61,119 bases of DNA from contig JAHBMJ010005730.1 in assembly GCA_018398765.1 (NCBI GenBank), positions 4,362 through 65,480 on the forward strand. Reading direction: 5' to 3'. The notes beneath the pieces are model-generated. The model did no database searches and was not told the origin of the DNA. It saw nothing but the letters and a program-made list of their open reading frames with translations. Positions 50,172 to 61,119 of the stretch are shown piece after piece. How positions within the stretch are numbered: position 1 is the stretch's first letter; each line of letters starts with the position of its first letter. The stretch comes from Chromera velia. Its lineage: Eukaryota; Sar; Chromeraceae. Both the position numbers and the translations under genes were made by a program.

Positions 50172-52666
50172 TGACGAAGTGTGTGCTTCGCTTTCCATTT
50201 GGGATTCTTTCAGAAAGCACTGCTGATACCAATAGAAGTGGTAATATATCTGCGTCAGCCTTTTTTGACTCGTGGCAGCGTCGCATGCAAGTAAGTGAAG
50301 AGGAAAGGGGAGAAGCGGAAGTGAGGAAAGATGGGAAAAGCACGCATTCGCCTGGAGCATTAATTGCCCCCCCCCTGGGTGGTCTTCTTTTCGCTTTACA
50401 CGTTTCATGTTTTTTTACGAAAGCCAGCCAGGCTAACTTACGTAACAAAAAAAAAAAGAATACGATCAAATATGATCAAACTACAAGTCAAACGTTCAGC
50501 AAAAAACTAGGCAAAAAAAGGACGTAGGGGCACATTTCTCCAGAACCGCTTGCAATCAAGTTTAATTTCAAAAAATTTAAATGCTCATCCAAATGATATG
50601 TAGAATAATTTTATTTTAGACAGAGTTGTGAAATGGTTGGATACATTTATTGATATATCCATTGAGATCACAAGTTTGGATACATTGGATATATTTGGAT
50701 ACATTAGGTATACGGCCTATGGAGGGGGTCTAGGGGGGCAAAGCCTCCCCGGGCCCCGGGGCCCCCCGGCTCACATTAAGCTTTTTTGGTCCCCCCTCCC
50801 CCCCACCTCACCCTACCCTTAGGAGTAATTTTCAAACACAAAAACAAACAAAAAAAAAACGCTCTCTGGACAATTTTTTTTTTTTTGTTTTCACAACCAT
50901 GGTGGGGATGCAAAAACACTAGGAAACCACACATTTCTTAGATGAAAAAAAAAAAAAATAAAAAAGTGAAAATGACATTTTTTTCTTTTTGAAAATTACC
51001 CCTATAGCCCCATCCTATACCCCCCTGGAGGAGGTCCCCTGGGAGTTAACTGGGAAGGGGGGGGGTGTCGGCTAGGGTGTCGAGCCGGGGGGAAAGGGGG
51101 AGGAGGGGTATAACGAAGAGGTGGGAGGATAATTTATCGTTTTTACTATAAACTTTAAAAAATAAAATTTATACTAGTAAAAATATTGGAAAACTTTGGC
51201 TACATTTGGTTATACATCCACCCGACCCCTCAGATTTTGGGTAGATACATTGGATACATCAATTCACAACTCTGAAAATTTTTAGGCTAGATTTTAGGTT
51301 TGATTTAAATGTTATAATTAATCTAGTAATTGATTGATTTTATGATTGATTGATTGGTTTTAGCTGAATTCCGATCTAGATCTTAGTAAAATACTTTTCA
51401 AAAAAAATATTTAAATAAACTTGAACATCAAGAACCATGTACTATTCTAGTGTGTATGTCAAAACAGGATTATAAAGTTGAGATTAAGATAAATGTCTAG
51501 ACAAATATTCTAGAAAAATAGTTTAATAACTTAGAATGATTTCAAAGTAAACGGTCTACTAGACGGTCTAGGTGACTAGGTCTATAGCTTGCATACAAAG
51601 TTTCAAAAATCAAGATTTAACTCCTTGCCAGTACACTATTATACTTCATAAGTCTTCATTTAAATTATTATAAGAACGCCCAAATTTAAAATTTGGGCGT
51701 CAAAATTCGGCAGTCCCAATTTTTTATGCCCAATTCAACTCTTAATTGGGCTAATTCATTAGCTATAGTTCATCGATGATGATGATGATGAGTTTATTAG
51801 TAGGATAGTCAAAGAAAAGAAGGGAAGCTGGGTTCAGGGCTGTCAGGTGAAGGAAATTCTTAGGAAGTACAAGCAGGGAAGAGGATGGCGTTATGAGGTG
51901 GCATGGCATGGCTGGCAGTCAACATCACATGAAGCAGCCTCGCTCATGTGCAAGCACGCCCTGCCAGAAGTGGAAGAGTTTGAGAAAAAATGCAGCTGTT
52001 AAGCTATTTGCTAAAGGTTGTGAAATAAGGGTCCATCATTTAATAATCTGCCTTGCGTGTTGTGACTTGCCGAACGCTAGACGCCTATTATGGGCCGATA
52101 GCGATGGCGTATGATGAATTAAAAGTAAGTTTCACTTAGCTAGATAACTTTAATATTACCTGATAATATCTGTATAGCAAAACAGTTAACACATAAAATT
52201 ATAGAATTATTTTTCTAAATTTGTTAAAATAATTAATTAGAACAGTTTATATCAAATATTTCTTTAATCGGATATGTCAGTAAAATGTTCAAGTTGAAAG
52301 ATTCAATGTTGAACTCTTAATTTGAGTCTAAAAGTTGAAAAAAGTTAAAAAAACAAGTTACTATTAGTAACTAGATTAGTAAATTGCCATAAAGGGTGTT
52401 TACTAAATTTGAAATGTAGATAGATGATGATAGATTTGCGTGAAAAGGCTTATCAGACTAGTTTCTTTTTATTTTTTAAATGAGACTTCAAATCTATACT
52501 ATTAATATGTTTATAGGTTAACGTATGGCTATGTACTGCTAAGAAACTTCTTACTAAGCTAATTAATTATTGTCAATTAAGTGATAAGTGATTTAGTGGT
52601 GCCCTAGAGCACTGTCGCCGTTTTGTCTTATAGAGGTCGCCCCCGCAAACGGCAGGGGGGTGTACC
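50172..52666. other. AT-rich intergenic DNA with retroposon-like tail
   Basis: No gene is seen. GGATACATTGGATA-type words repeat at about 50636-50712 and recur near 51240-51260. A GC-rich patch of C/G homopolymers lies at about 50720-51120. A segment starting at a GAT repeat (51776-51791) and ending GATGGCGTATGATGA (52117) shares its end with sequence at 56555-56583. It may be a short retroposed copy. Confidence 0.45.
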
Positions 52667-55600
52667 TCATCGCTGAGGCTCAGACCACACCCCGTGGCCC
52701 GCCTGGTTTCCCAGGCCGCTAACAAACAACAATCTGTCTGCGCTTTGCATGCTGTGGTCAATGGGCTGCTCAGAAGGGACTGTTCCAAAAATCGATCCAA
52801 TGACACAGGACGAAAGGACACTTTGGCTTTGTGCACGCCCTCTTTCCATTCTTTTCTCAGCGATTTCTCCTTCTCCTTCCCTCAGCTGTCTACCTGCTTC
52901 CATCGCCTCCAGGATGGTTTTGTATTCTTCTTTTCTTCTTTCCGTTCCTCCCTTTCTTTTGGTGATCACTCCGTGCCTCTGTGCCAACACTGTTTCATCT
53001 AACGAGCTTCCCGGTGCGTACCTTCCTGGGCTTTCCTTGAACACTCTTCTTCTGAACGCCGCCCTCCCCAGAAACTCATCCACCGCACTATGCCCTTCGT
53101 TCATCAAGAATTTGAACAGAGCCTCAGTCTGCAGTCTTCCTCTTTGTCCTTCTCTTTTCTCTCTGCAAACTTCTCTTGCCCTCTTTTCTCTTCCTTCGTT
53201 CCAGTCCGCTCCTAATGCTCTGTACATGTCCGCTCTCTCTCTATCATAAATCGGACACTCCGTCAGCATATGGATCTCGTCCTCCAACCTAGTCCTCCAA
53301 CACCTCTGTTTCCATCCATCCTTTGCAGAAAGGGCAAAGTCTCTCCTCCAACGGCACTCTCTGCCCTCCTCTTTCTGGCACTTTTCCCTTTGTTCCCGCT
53401 AACGTCCTGTCTCCCACTCTGCACGCTGCTCTCCTTCTGTGCTCTCCTCTTGGTGCTGCCCTTCTATAACAGAAGGGCACCCGTCCCAGTTTTTCTTTCT
53501 CTATTTTCATTCCTTCTCTTGGTCTCTCTTCTGATGCTTTCTCAAACAAAGTGAGCTGCAGTCTGTTTCCGTTTGCTTTTGTTCTGTGTATATATATGTG
53601 CCATATGGACGTTTCTGCTTTTTTCTCTCTCTCTTCTATCTCTTTCTTTCACTCCCGCTTCAATTCTCCACCTGAAGATTTCTTTCTTCCTCTCCTTTAT
53701 CTCTTTATCTGTCTTGCTTACAATCCATCTCTCCATCCTGTCTACTCTTTCATTCACTGCGTGTGTCCCTATCTCTCCTGATTGGCCTGCGAGCTTCTCT
53801 TTTGAAAAAGGATGAAGGCCTCTCTCTGTGAATAGTGTCTGTGTGCATTTCTTCAGGTGCAGAAAGAAGTGAAAGGGATGCAACTCTGTTCTTCTTCCCC
53901 TCTTCAGTTCATCCTCCACTCCTCCTCTCAAGCAATGAATGGCAGCCTGCCCAATCGCCTCCTTCCTCTTTTCTTTCAGTGCCTTTCTTGCCCATCTGAT
54001 CGTCCTCTCTGCCACTTCAATGTCCATTGGAAACATCCCGCCCTCCATCAATGTAGTGTCTGCGCTTTCCGTCTTCCTTAGCCCCAAGACCCACCTGACA
54101 AAGCGTCTTTGTTTTTCGTCGAATTCTGTACAGGCCCTGTCTGTGCATGGGTGTATCTCGCATCCATACATCCACACTGCACGCACCGTCTGGTTAAACA
54201 AATGAAAACATTCTGCAGGCGGCACCGCTGGCTCTCTGGCTAACTTTCCTATCAATCCTTGCATGCATCTCTCTGCTCTCACTGCTCTGTCTGCCATCAT
54301 TACGTCAACGTCACAGTTTGAGGGAAGAACCAGACCCAAAAATGGCTGTGCTTTCTCTTCTTTCAGTACCATGCTGCCTATTCTGATCTCTTCTGTCTGC
54401 CTTTGCCTTCCAAACCTCAGTACCCTCGATTTGTCAGAAAAGAGGAGACGGAGCGGCTCTGCGTACTTCCTCAATCCCTCCAGCAATTTATTCAATTCTC
54501 TGTCTGTTGCATCCAGCAAAGTCGTGTCGTCTGCAAATAGTACAGAGAAAAAATCGACCCACCTCCCATCCTCTCCGACAGGTACTTTCGGTCTTTCTCC
54601 CTGTTCTCCTATTCTCCTTCTCCCAGCCCTCCCTTCCTTTCTTACTCTCTCCGACAGGTCGTGTACGTATCCTTTGAAAAAAGTGGGCCCGCTGGACCCC
54701 CCTTGTTTTGTCCCTATCTGTTCTGGATACCACTTTCCTGTCCCTTTCACTCTTGCTCTTACTTTCTCGAGCGATGCCAGGGCCCATCGAATTAACTCCT
54801 CCGAAACCCCTGCCTCTCTCAGTTGCTGCTCAAGCTTGCTATGCCTGACTTCGTCAAAAGCTCGAGTGAAATCAACGAGGGCCACAATCACAGAGAGATG
54901 GTGGGCAATCACAAACAAAAGAAGAAAGATGGCATCGCATGTTCCTGTTTTCTTTCTATATGCAAACTGCCATGGGTTCTGCCTTGCTTCTCTCTCTACA
55001 TTATTACCGAGAATCGTGTCCCCCCATTTTGCGTCTGCACATGCCAGGTGCACGTTTCTCCATCCCCCCATTGCTGCCTGTGACTTGCCAGGTTTTGCCA
55101 ATGCCGTCACCGGTAAATCATTCCATCCCTCTGGCCACCACGCATAACGAAAAGAAGCATTGATCAAATCAGCATATACATTCACCATCACCTGGGATTT
55201 TTCATGCAACCTGAGCAGACCCGGAGGCATTCCATCCTTGCCAGCAGCTTTCTTAGGATTCCCTGCTTTCTTCATTGCCTCTCTCACTTCCTTTTCGGAA
55301 GCTATCTTCGTATTCTTTTCTCTTACTGCCGTGCATCTTTTGCATTCTTCTTTCTTTTCTGTTTCCACTTCATCTTCTGGGAGTTTTGTCTGTTTTGCCC
55401 ATCCTGTCGCTAATTGTTGCATCGTGAGACTGTCCTTCATCCTCCTCGGTTCTCTCTTCTTGTCTTCTGTTCCTAGTCTCCTCCAGACCCTCCAGCATCC
55501 TCCTTCTCCTATTTCCTTCCTTATTCTTTGCACCTTTCTCATTGTTTCTTTGGATGCTTCCCTTTTCCCAATCCTGATCCTCTGTCTCTCTACCTCCTCT

Positions 55601-56165
55601 AGTTGTTTTCTTCTCTCTTCGTATTCTCTCTGCCATCTCCCTTCTTGCCCTCTTGCTGTCCACTCGCCTTTCTTCTGTTTCAAGTTTTTCATTCTCCTTC
55701 TGATCTTCTTTTCGAGTGCTCTTATTTTCCTTTGCTCTGCCTTACCTATTCTCACTGACTCATCGGCTTCTAAGGCTTCTCCGTTCCCTTTTCTTTCCCT
55801 CTTCTTTTGTTGCCTTAGTGCCCACCTGTATGTGTCCTCTCTTACCTGTCTCATTTTCTTGTATGCTCTCTCTAATGCTTCTCTCTCTACTGTTTCTCCT
55901 TTCTCCCTCCCGTTTGCTTCTCGGAATACCTCCCCTATCTTCTTTATGATGACTCTCTTGTCCAATTCTTCTACGAATTCTATTTCCGTTCTTCGTGTGA
56001 AAGTCCCTTTCCATCTGAGTCTTATTCTGTCCTCTTCTTTTTCTGTTTCTTTGAATGGTCCTTTCCCTCCTTTTTTCTGTTTTTGCCTTCTGTTCTTTCC
56101 CTTTTCTTTTCTCTCTTCCTTCTTTTCCCTCTCTTCTTGTGGTGGTTCTTTTTTCCTCCTTCAAG
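52667..56165 (-). pseudogene. Non-LTR reverse transcriptase, RT core intact, tail frameshifted
   Basis: One open frame of about 874 codons (about 56164-53542, without an initiating ATG) carries a basic coiled-coil N-terminus, then GKDGMPPGLLRL, ALVDFTRAFDEVRHS (motif A), GTKQGGSSGPTFFKG (motif B), SVLFADDTTLLDA (motif C) and LLFSDKSRVLRFG. The catalytic Asps are all present. After the TGA at 53542 the reading continues in another frame (53549-53289), then a third (53287-52667), across a short duplicated TTGGAGGAC. Together these give ERLCPFCKG...EDEIHMLTECPIYDRER, the C-terminal zinc motif. There are thus at least two frameshifts and a truncated 5' end with no endonuclease. It could be a young dead copy or a sequencing artefact in a live one. 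Confidence 0.82.
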
Positions 56166-56694
56166 GGTCATTCTCAGACATGCATGATCAAAAGGTGCAC
56201 TCATCAGCATACACAACGAAAAGGATACACAAGACGGAATCAAACAAGGAGTCACGCATGCATAATCGATGAGAGATTCGCCCCCCCCTGCACTTCGATA
56301 GGTGCACTGACCGTCAAAAGCAAAGTCGTGCTCCCTCCCTCCCTCCTTGAGTGCACACTTCCTGAGGCCATTCAGTGGGACCAGTCCGAGGTCTTCGCAG
56401 AACCTTATAAACAGCTTTCCTTTCCGATTTTCCGTTTCATCTTCGGATGCTCTCTCTGGTTTGATCTTCGGATTTCTCAGACTAACTGAAACTCACAACA
56501 GAAAGTCTTCCAGCAGTTGAGAATAGCCCTGCTTGTGCCAATCTGCCGAATACTTATGGGCCTATGGTCATGGCGTATGATGATGATGATGTGAAAGCAC
56601 TGACATTTTACCAAACTTGCTCAGAAGTACTCAGAAGCGCGAACCCTGAGAGTTCAAAGTAAACGCCGACACCTACATCGATTGTCCAAGGGCC
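56166..56694. other. Flank between RT element and ankyrin/UBC gene
   Basis: Ends with CCTATGGTCATGGCGTATGATGATGATGATG (quoted here in two parts: CCTATGGTCATGG and CGTATGATGATGATGATG), the same terminal motif as at 52117. No gene is seen. Confidence 0.4.
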
Positions 56695-59600
56695 TCAATC
56701 GCGCCACGACCGTTCTCGACCTTTGAATCCCTCCATGACGAATGCCGGGACAAATGATCGACTACCAAACCAACAGATATCCTTCCGGTGTTCTAGGCAC
56801 TCCTCCCCCTTCTGTTTGTGTGATTTAGAAGACGATGACTGTTGCAGGGTGGCAGGAGGGTTGGGCAAAAGCCCTGAGTCCTGTGGGACACCTCTACTGT
56901 CTTTTTGCCCAGACGCCACTTTTCTGCCAGCACCGCCGGAGGGGTTGGGGGGTGCAGACTGTGAAGGGGGTTCGGACTCGATCCTCTCTGCAGTCAGTCT
57001 CCTCATCTGTGATATCCTTTCCCAACTGGCTGCTCTCTCTTTCTCAAAGTGCCCAAAGCAGCACCAGCACCAGCAGCTGCAGTAGAAAGGTGACGAGAAG
57101 ACGTCACCCCTCTTCTCCGAAGGCGCTCCTGGCCCGTCTGTCCAGTGCTTCCCTGGCTTTGTGTTCAACGAGAGGGTCTACCTTGATGGTGGGGATGGGA
57201 TGAGCGGCCCCTCTGTGTGAACATCTGGGGTCGGGGCAGATGAACACGTGAGTCTTCTTCACAGCTGCCCTCACTTCAGAATCTTCAAGATCGTAGGAGA
57301 CTACTGTTTCCTCCGCATCTTCATCCTTGGAAAGAAACTGCCAGAGCAGTTTGAGATATTCAGAGAGCGTCCAAGAAGTGTTCCAAAAAATGTTCTGAAA
57401 ACAGTGCAAAAAATGCACGCAAATTAAACTCAGGGGTAGAGTGGTATCTGAAGATTGCAGAGCCAGGACAAAAGAAAACAGTCGGGAAGCGAAACAGAGA
57501 CACAATGATAAACAAAAGCCGGAATGTCTAGGTCGTTTCCTTCTGCCCCCACACCCCGCTACACCAGACCCACCTCTGGTGAATTTTCGTCCTCAAAATG
57601 CCACCGAAATGCGGGAGCAAGAGAGAAGCAGACGCGCTTTCCGATCACGTGACTGTGGAGGTGCGGAGTCATCAGCTCAACCTCCGGGGAGCTGACTGGG
57701 TAGTTGGACGGAATGGTCAGGTGGAGATGGAGAAGCGCCTGCAGGCACATGCGGGCATGGGTCACCACAAGGAACCAACATGCGGACATGAGAAGAAGGA
57801 GATGAGGGGTGAGAAAAGGCTGTCAGAGTGAAGCAGAAGGAAGAGGAGTGGATATTCAGCGGCAAGAAGACCCTGAAGGCATCGACTGGTTCGAGACGTG
57901 CGAAGGTATGAAAGACGCTGCGACGGCCCTTCATGAAAAAGCATTCTCCTGCCCCATTTCATATTTCAACCCGAGGACTGATCGACTGACGGTATCGAAC
58001 TTCTCTCCAGGCTGCTCGAAGTACATATTCACGGTTACTGTCTGAAGGCTGTCATCCAACAACTCGATTCTGAAGCGCTTCGAAGGACGTTTCAGGAGTT
58101 TTGAAAGCTCTTAGCACAGAAGTCTTCTGCTCATGTGACTCATCGTTACTTCAGAGCCCACAAGATCCTTGCTCCTGGAGCTCTCTGCTTTCGCCACGGC
58201 CTCCTCTTTCCCGTGCCTGCGACCGTCTCTATCGACTGCTTCCACATGGCTGCGGAGGTCCAAGATCTCCGTGGTGGTGCCTGCAAACACTAGTTGTGCG
58301 CGTGCGACCGTGCAGGCTGAAACCCGTCCCCTCTTTGAACGAGACAGAGTGTGTAAGGTGGAAGACCAAACCTTGTTCCAAATCTTTTTTTACTCTTGTG
58401 CAGACAGAGAGAGACAAAAACAGAAACTCACAAAACTGACATCAAAACGGAAAGAAAACACGGTGGGAAAAGAAAGATACAGCGGCGAGTAAACGACTCT
58501 TCAGTTGGAAAAGAGGCGGAACGACCGAACAAACCAGGTTCGTCGCTCACCTCTAACGCCCTCACTCAAGTTCTCATGCCACCCCCGAAAGACAGCGAAG
58601 TCCCCGGCTAGGTCCCCGGCTCCGACAATATCGTGATTCAGAGCTGCCACAGTCACAGCCGAAGCTCCCCCTACACTCCCCAAATGGTGCAACGGCGACA
58701 CGGACGTCTGTGAATAGCGCGAAGGCAGAAGCGCACCCACAGAACCGACCCCACAGCCCTCCAAGACACGGTCATTATCTGCCCAACTCCCACTATCCCC
58801 ACGAGAGGCCGCCCCGACATAAGAAAGACCCTCCAACGGGGAGACGCCCCCGGTATGCGATGTTGCTGCTGCCCCACTCTCTGAAGGGACAGACACCAGA
58901 TCACCCAGACCGATTGCAGTCCGAGCCTCTCCCCCCAGAGGAGTGATTGCAATAATCCTCTGGGAAACAGGAGTGCCCGCACTCGCCCCCCCTGTAGAGT
59001 CCCCATCTCCAACAACACGCCGATGCTCTGGAGTTGCCACGGTGGCGCTTCCTTCCAAATAGTCAAACGGTCCAGGCACAGAATCGGCACCCGTTACCGT
59101 GAACGCACGGTCACCAGCTTCCCAACTCCTACAGACACCGCCCGCAGCGAACCCACCCGCAGAGACATCGGGCCCAAACGGTATGCGGGAGGCGCCCCCC
59201 ATCACAGAGGCGTCTTGTGTCTCTCCATTTGCACCGGTCTCCTGTCCCTCCATCCGTTGTCGCCCAGACGAAGAAGCTCTGCAGCTCTCTGAACGATTAG
59301 TCAGAGAAACCCGAACCTCCAAGTCCTCCTCTGCGCGCAGACCCTTAGGAGTCCTCTCCTCCTCTCCTGCCCCTTCCCTATCCCCCTTTCCCTCACCTTT
59401 CGACCTTCCAGGTGCCCTCCCTACTTGAGTGGAAGAAGAAGGACCCGGCGTTAGAGAGATAACCGGAAGTCCCCCACGACCAGCGGATTCCCGTTCAATT
59501 GGGGGCTGAGCTTCCTTATTGTCCTCCTCGTCGGCCTTCGACTCAGCGTCAGGCCGTCGTTGTCTGCTGCCGCCTCCTTTTCCTTCAGCCTCAACGAGGA

Positions 59601-60169
59601 CCTGGAGGACCTCAGGGTGACGTCTCGACTGCTGACCGTGCAACTGCTGCCACTCAGCAAGCCGACGTGGAGTGTATCCAGCCTGCACGTGAACGCCACA
59701 AGAACGGCCGAAATTGAGCGAAAGGAAAGGTGCCCAGACATAGGCCAGGATCCGGGACATCCACTATGTGCAGAATGCAAGAGAAAAACAGGGACACCCC
59801 ATAACACCGTCTACATTCTTCCCAGTCCTTTCTATTGAGCCACATCGCGTGAAAGCGATAAAACGAGATGACGAAAAGTGTGGCAGCTCTGTTAGACCAA
59901 GAAAAGCAAGGAGGACAGAAACAGAAACAAACAATTATGCACAAAAACATGCAGCACCGGATAGAAATCCCTGTCAACTGACTGAATACAGCTACCTAAA
60001 GCAGGAGTGCAAAAAAAACATCAAAAGTAATCTCAGGTTTCCACGATACAAACCACCACTTGACTCCAGTCGAAAGGAAGAGAAGAAATTATGTACAAAC
60101 AGAGGGATTGACTGTAGAGGCAATGGTAAGCTCATAGCACTCTGCCTTGAGATTACTTTCAGGGAGAGG

Positions 60170-60210
<41 letters not shown>

Positions 60211-60797
60211 TTGATCCACTCACCTGATCACACACATTCACGTCAGCACCTGCCCCCACCAACCCCTCCCCGATCTGCACGTGACCCCACTGTGAGGCAA
60301 AATGAAGAGGAGTCCGTCCATCCTGCGATCGCAATTAATTTATCTCGGAAGATCGATCCAAAAATGGAACAGGTCAAACCGCAAGACGGAGAGAGAAAAA
60401 CTTTAAGAACAAAAGAGAGCCATAAGAGGCACAAAGAGACAAAGAGGAAGGAGGAAGAACTGTGAAAGAAGGAGAAACAAAATCTCAGACAGCGCACAGA
60501 GGATCACTGAAAGACCAATCGGCATGCAGCACGACGACTGAAAGAGAATGAGACGAGCTGTATAGTTGCAAAGAAACAACCTCAGAGATCAGAGTAGTAC
60601 AGAGTTTTTTCACTTTTTCAACAAGCACAGAAAAAGGGAACGAGCGAACACTTCAGCACCCAGACTCACACCCACACCCACACTTCTGATTCACTCACTT
60701 GGTCACGCAGATTCACATCAGCACCCGCCTCGACCAGCGCTTTCACGACTTCAAAGTGACCACGGTGGGCAGCCAGATGGAGTGGCACTCTTCCATC
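56695..60797 (-). CDS. Ankyrin repeats fused to an E2/UBC-fold domain (proposed single gene)
   Basis: Phase-0 exons: 60797-60699 and 60322-60224 (each exactly one 33-residue ankyrin repeat, [14 protein letters not shown] and [14 protein letters not shown]), 59682-58558 (starts [13 protein letters not shown], a third ankyrin-like unit, then a Gly/Ser-rich region), 58383-58150, 58107-57991, 57738-57574, 57394-57182 and 57006-56695. The last four or five form a UBC-like fold: [45 protein letters not shown] (Cys at the E2 active-site position) and [15 protein letters not shown] second possible stop is at 57104 if the last intron is not used. The 58383 exon has no in-frame Met, so it needs an upstream exon, and the ankyrin frame is the only one nearby. 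Alternative: two genes, with the ankyrin frame stopping at 58501. The 5' end is not found; a candidate exon lies near 61045-60932 but its phase does not fit. Confidence 0.6.
60171..60210. repeat. CA microsatellite
   Basis: An uninterrupted CA tract of about 19 units in the intron after the second ankyrin exon, 14 bases downstream of its donor on the minus strand. Confidence 0.95.
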
Positions 60798-61119
60798 CTG
60801 CAACACCGAGGCAGCAACAGTGAACAAAGAACCACAGATCAACCCAGGTAGAATGCATGGGTAAAAGAGGCACAGAACCAACCACTGTACAAACGAGGCA
60901 AAGCACAGAGACAAAAGTGTTTCCTCTCACGCGGCCGCGGACCACCGCAACTTCTCATAGAGGTACAGATCTTCACCCACACGCACCCACGGGCCGAGAT
61001 CGTCATAGAAGGGGGAAACGTCCCAGAGCAAGACACACGCAGCCGTTGATGGTGAGTTGAAAAAGCGCAAGCACCAAAGTGGACGCGAAAGAGAGACAGA
61101 GAGACAGGGGGGGGGGGGG
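60798..61119. other. Right contig edge
   Basis: A minus-strand frame reading DVSPFYDDLGPWVRVGEDLY then LYEKLRWSAA (about 61045-60932) looks coding and ends at a donor-like GTGAGAGG. Its phase (2) does not match the next exon (0). The window ends in 13 Gs, probably an assembly break at a homopolymer. Confidence 0.4.

Noticed and set aside
57830-57940. Plus-strand frame reading [14 protein letters not shown]
   Set aside because: It lies opposite an intron of the UBC-like gene, has no start or splice partner, and the minus-strand exon chain explains the locus.

Overview
This is an intron-rich eukaryotic nuclear contig. The genes are broken into many short exons, with small introns full of microsatellites. 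Polymerase III-type tRNA genes and several decayed non-LTR retrotransposons are also present. A glutathione peroxidase with an ER-signal-plus-transit-like presequence, a plant-type D-glycerate 3-kinase and an apicomplexan-like formate/nitrite transporter point to a photosynthetic alveolate. A chromerid alga such as Chromera is my best guess; that is inference, not proof. The assembly has two N gaps inside C/G homopolymers (624 and 4817-4820), and both window ends are poly-G.

Layout: (1) 600-2836, minus: formate/nitrite transporter, running into the left gap. (2) 4550-9823, plus: TMEM43/LUMA membrane protein, 12-13 exons, divergent from (1). (3) 9824-13600: AT-rich non-genic DNA with nested inverted repeats, a 1.46-kb element with terminal inverted repeats and a hAT-like MITE. 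(4) 13639-16036, minus: calpain-like gene with doubtful catalytic competence. (5) 17450-19010, minus: decayed reverse transcriptase. (6) 20801-28861, minus: TSR1 ribosome-biogenesis factor, 16 exons, 936 codons. (7) 29602-32307, plus: glutathione peroxidase, divergent from TSR1. (8) 33642-35690, minus: dead LINE. (9) 40500-45818, minus: KH-domain protein, 8 exons, 787 codons. (10) 46634-46911: two divergent, identical tRNA-Thr(AGT) genes. (11) 47201-50171, plus: D-glycerate 3-kinase. (12) 52667-56165, minus: a much better preserved reverse transcriptase. (13) 56695-60797, minus: ankyrin repeats apparently fused to an E2/UBC fold.

Exon chains were built by eye by joining GT/AG boundaries whose phases match and that restore family motifs. 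The full chains for TSR1, TMEM43, GPX, KH and GLYK each sum to a multiple of three, which supports them. The genes do not form a pathway. They fall into ribosome assembly (TSR1), plastid and photorespiratory metabolism (GPX, GLYK), membrane transport (FNT, TMEM43) and apparently lineage-specific proteins (KH, calpain-like, ankyrin-UBC). Three gene pairs are divergent and probably share promoter regions. About half of the splice donors I placed read GTC rather than GTA or GTG, and many run straight into GTCA/GTGA microsatellites.
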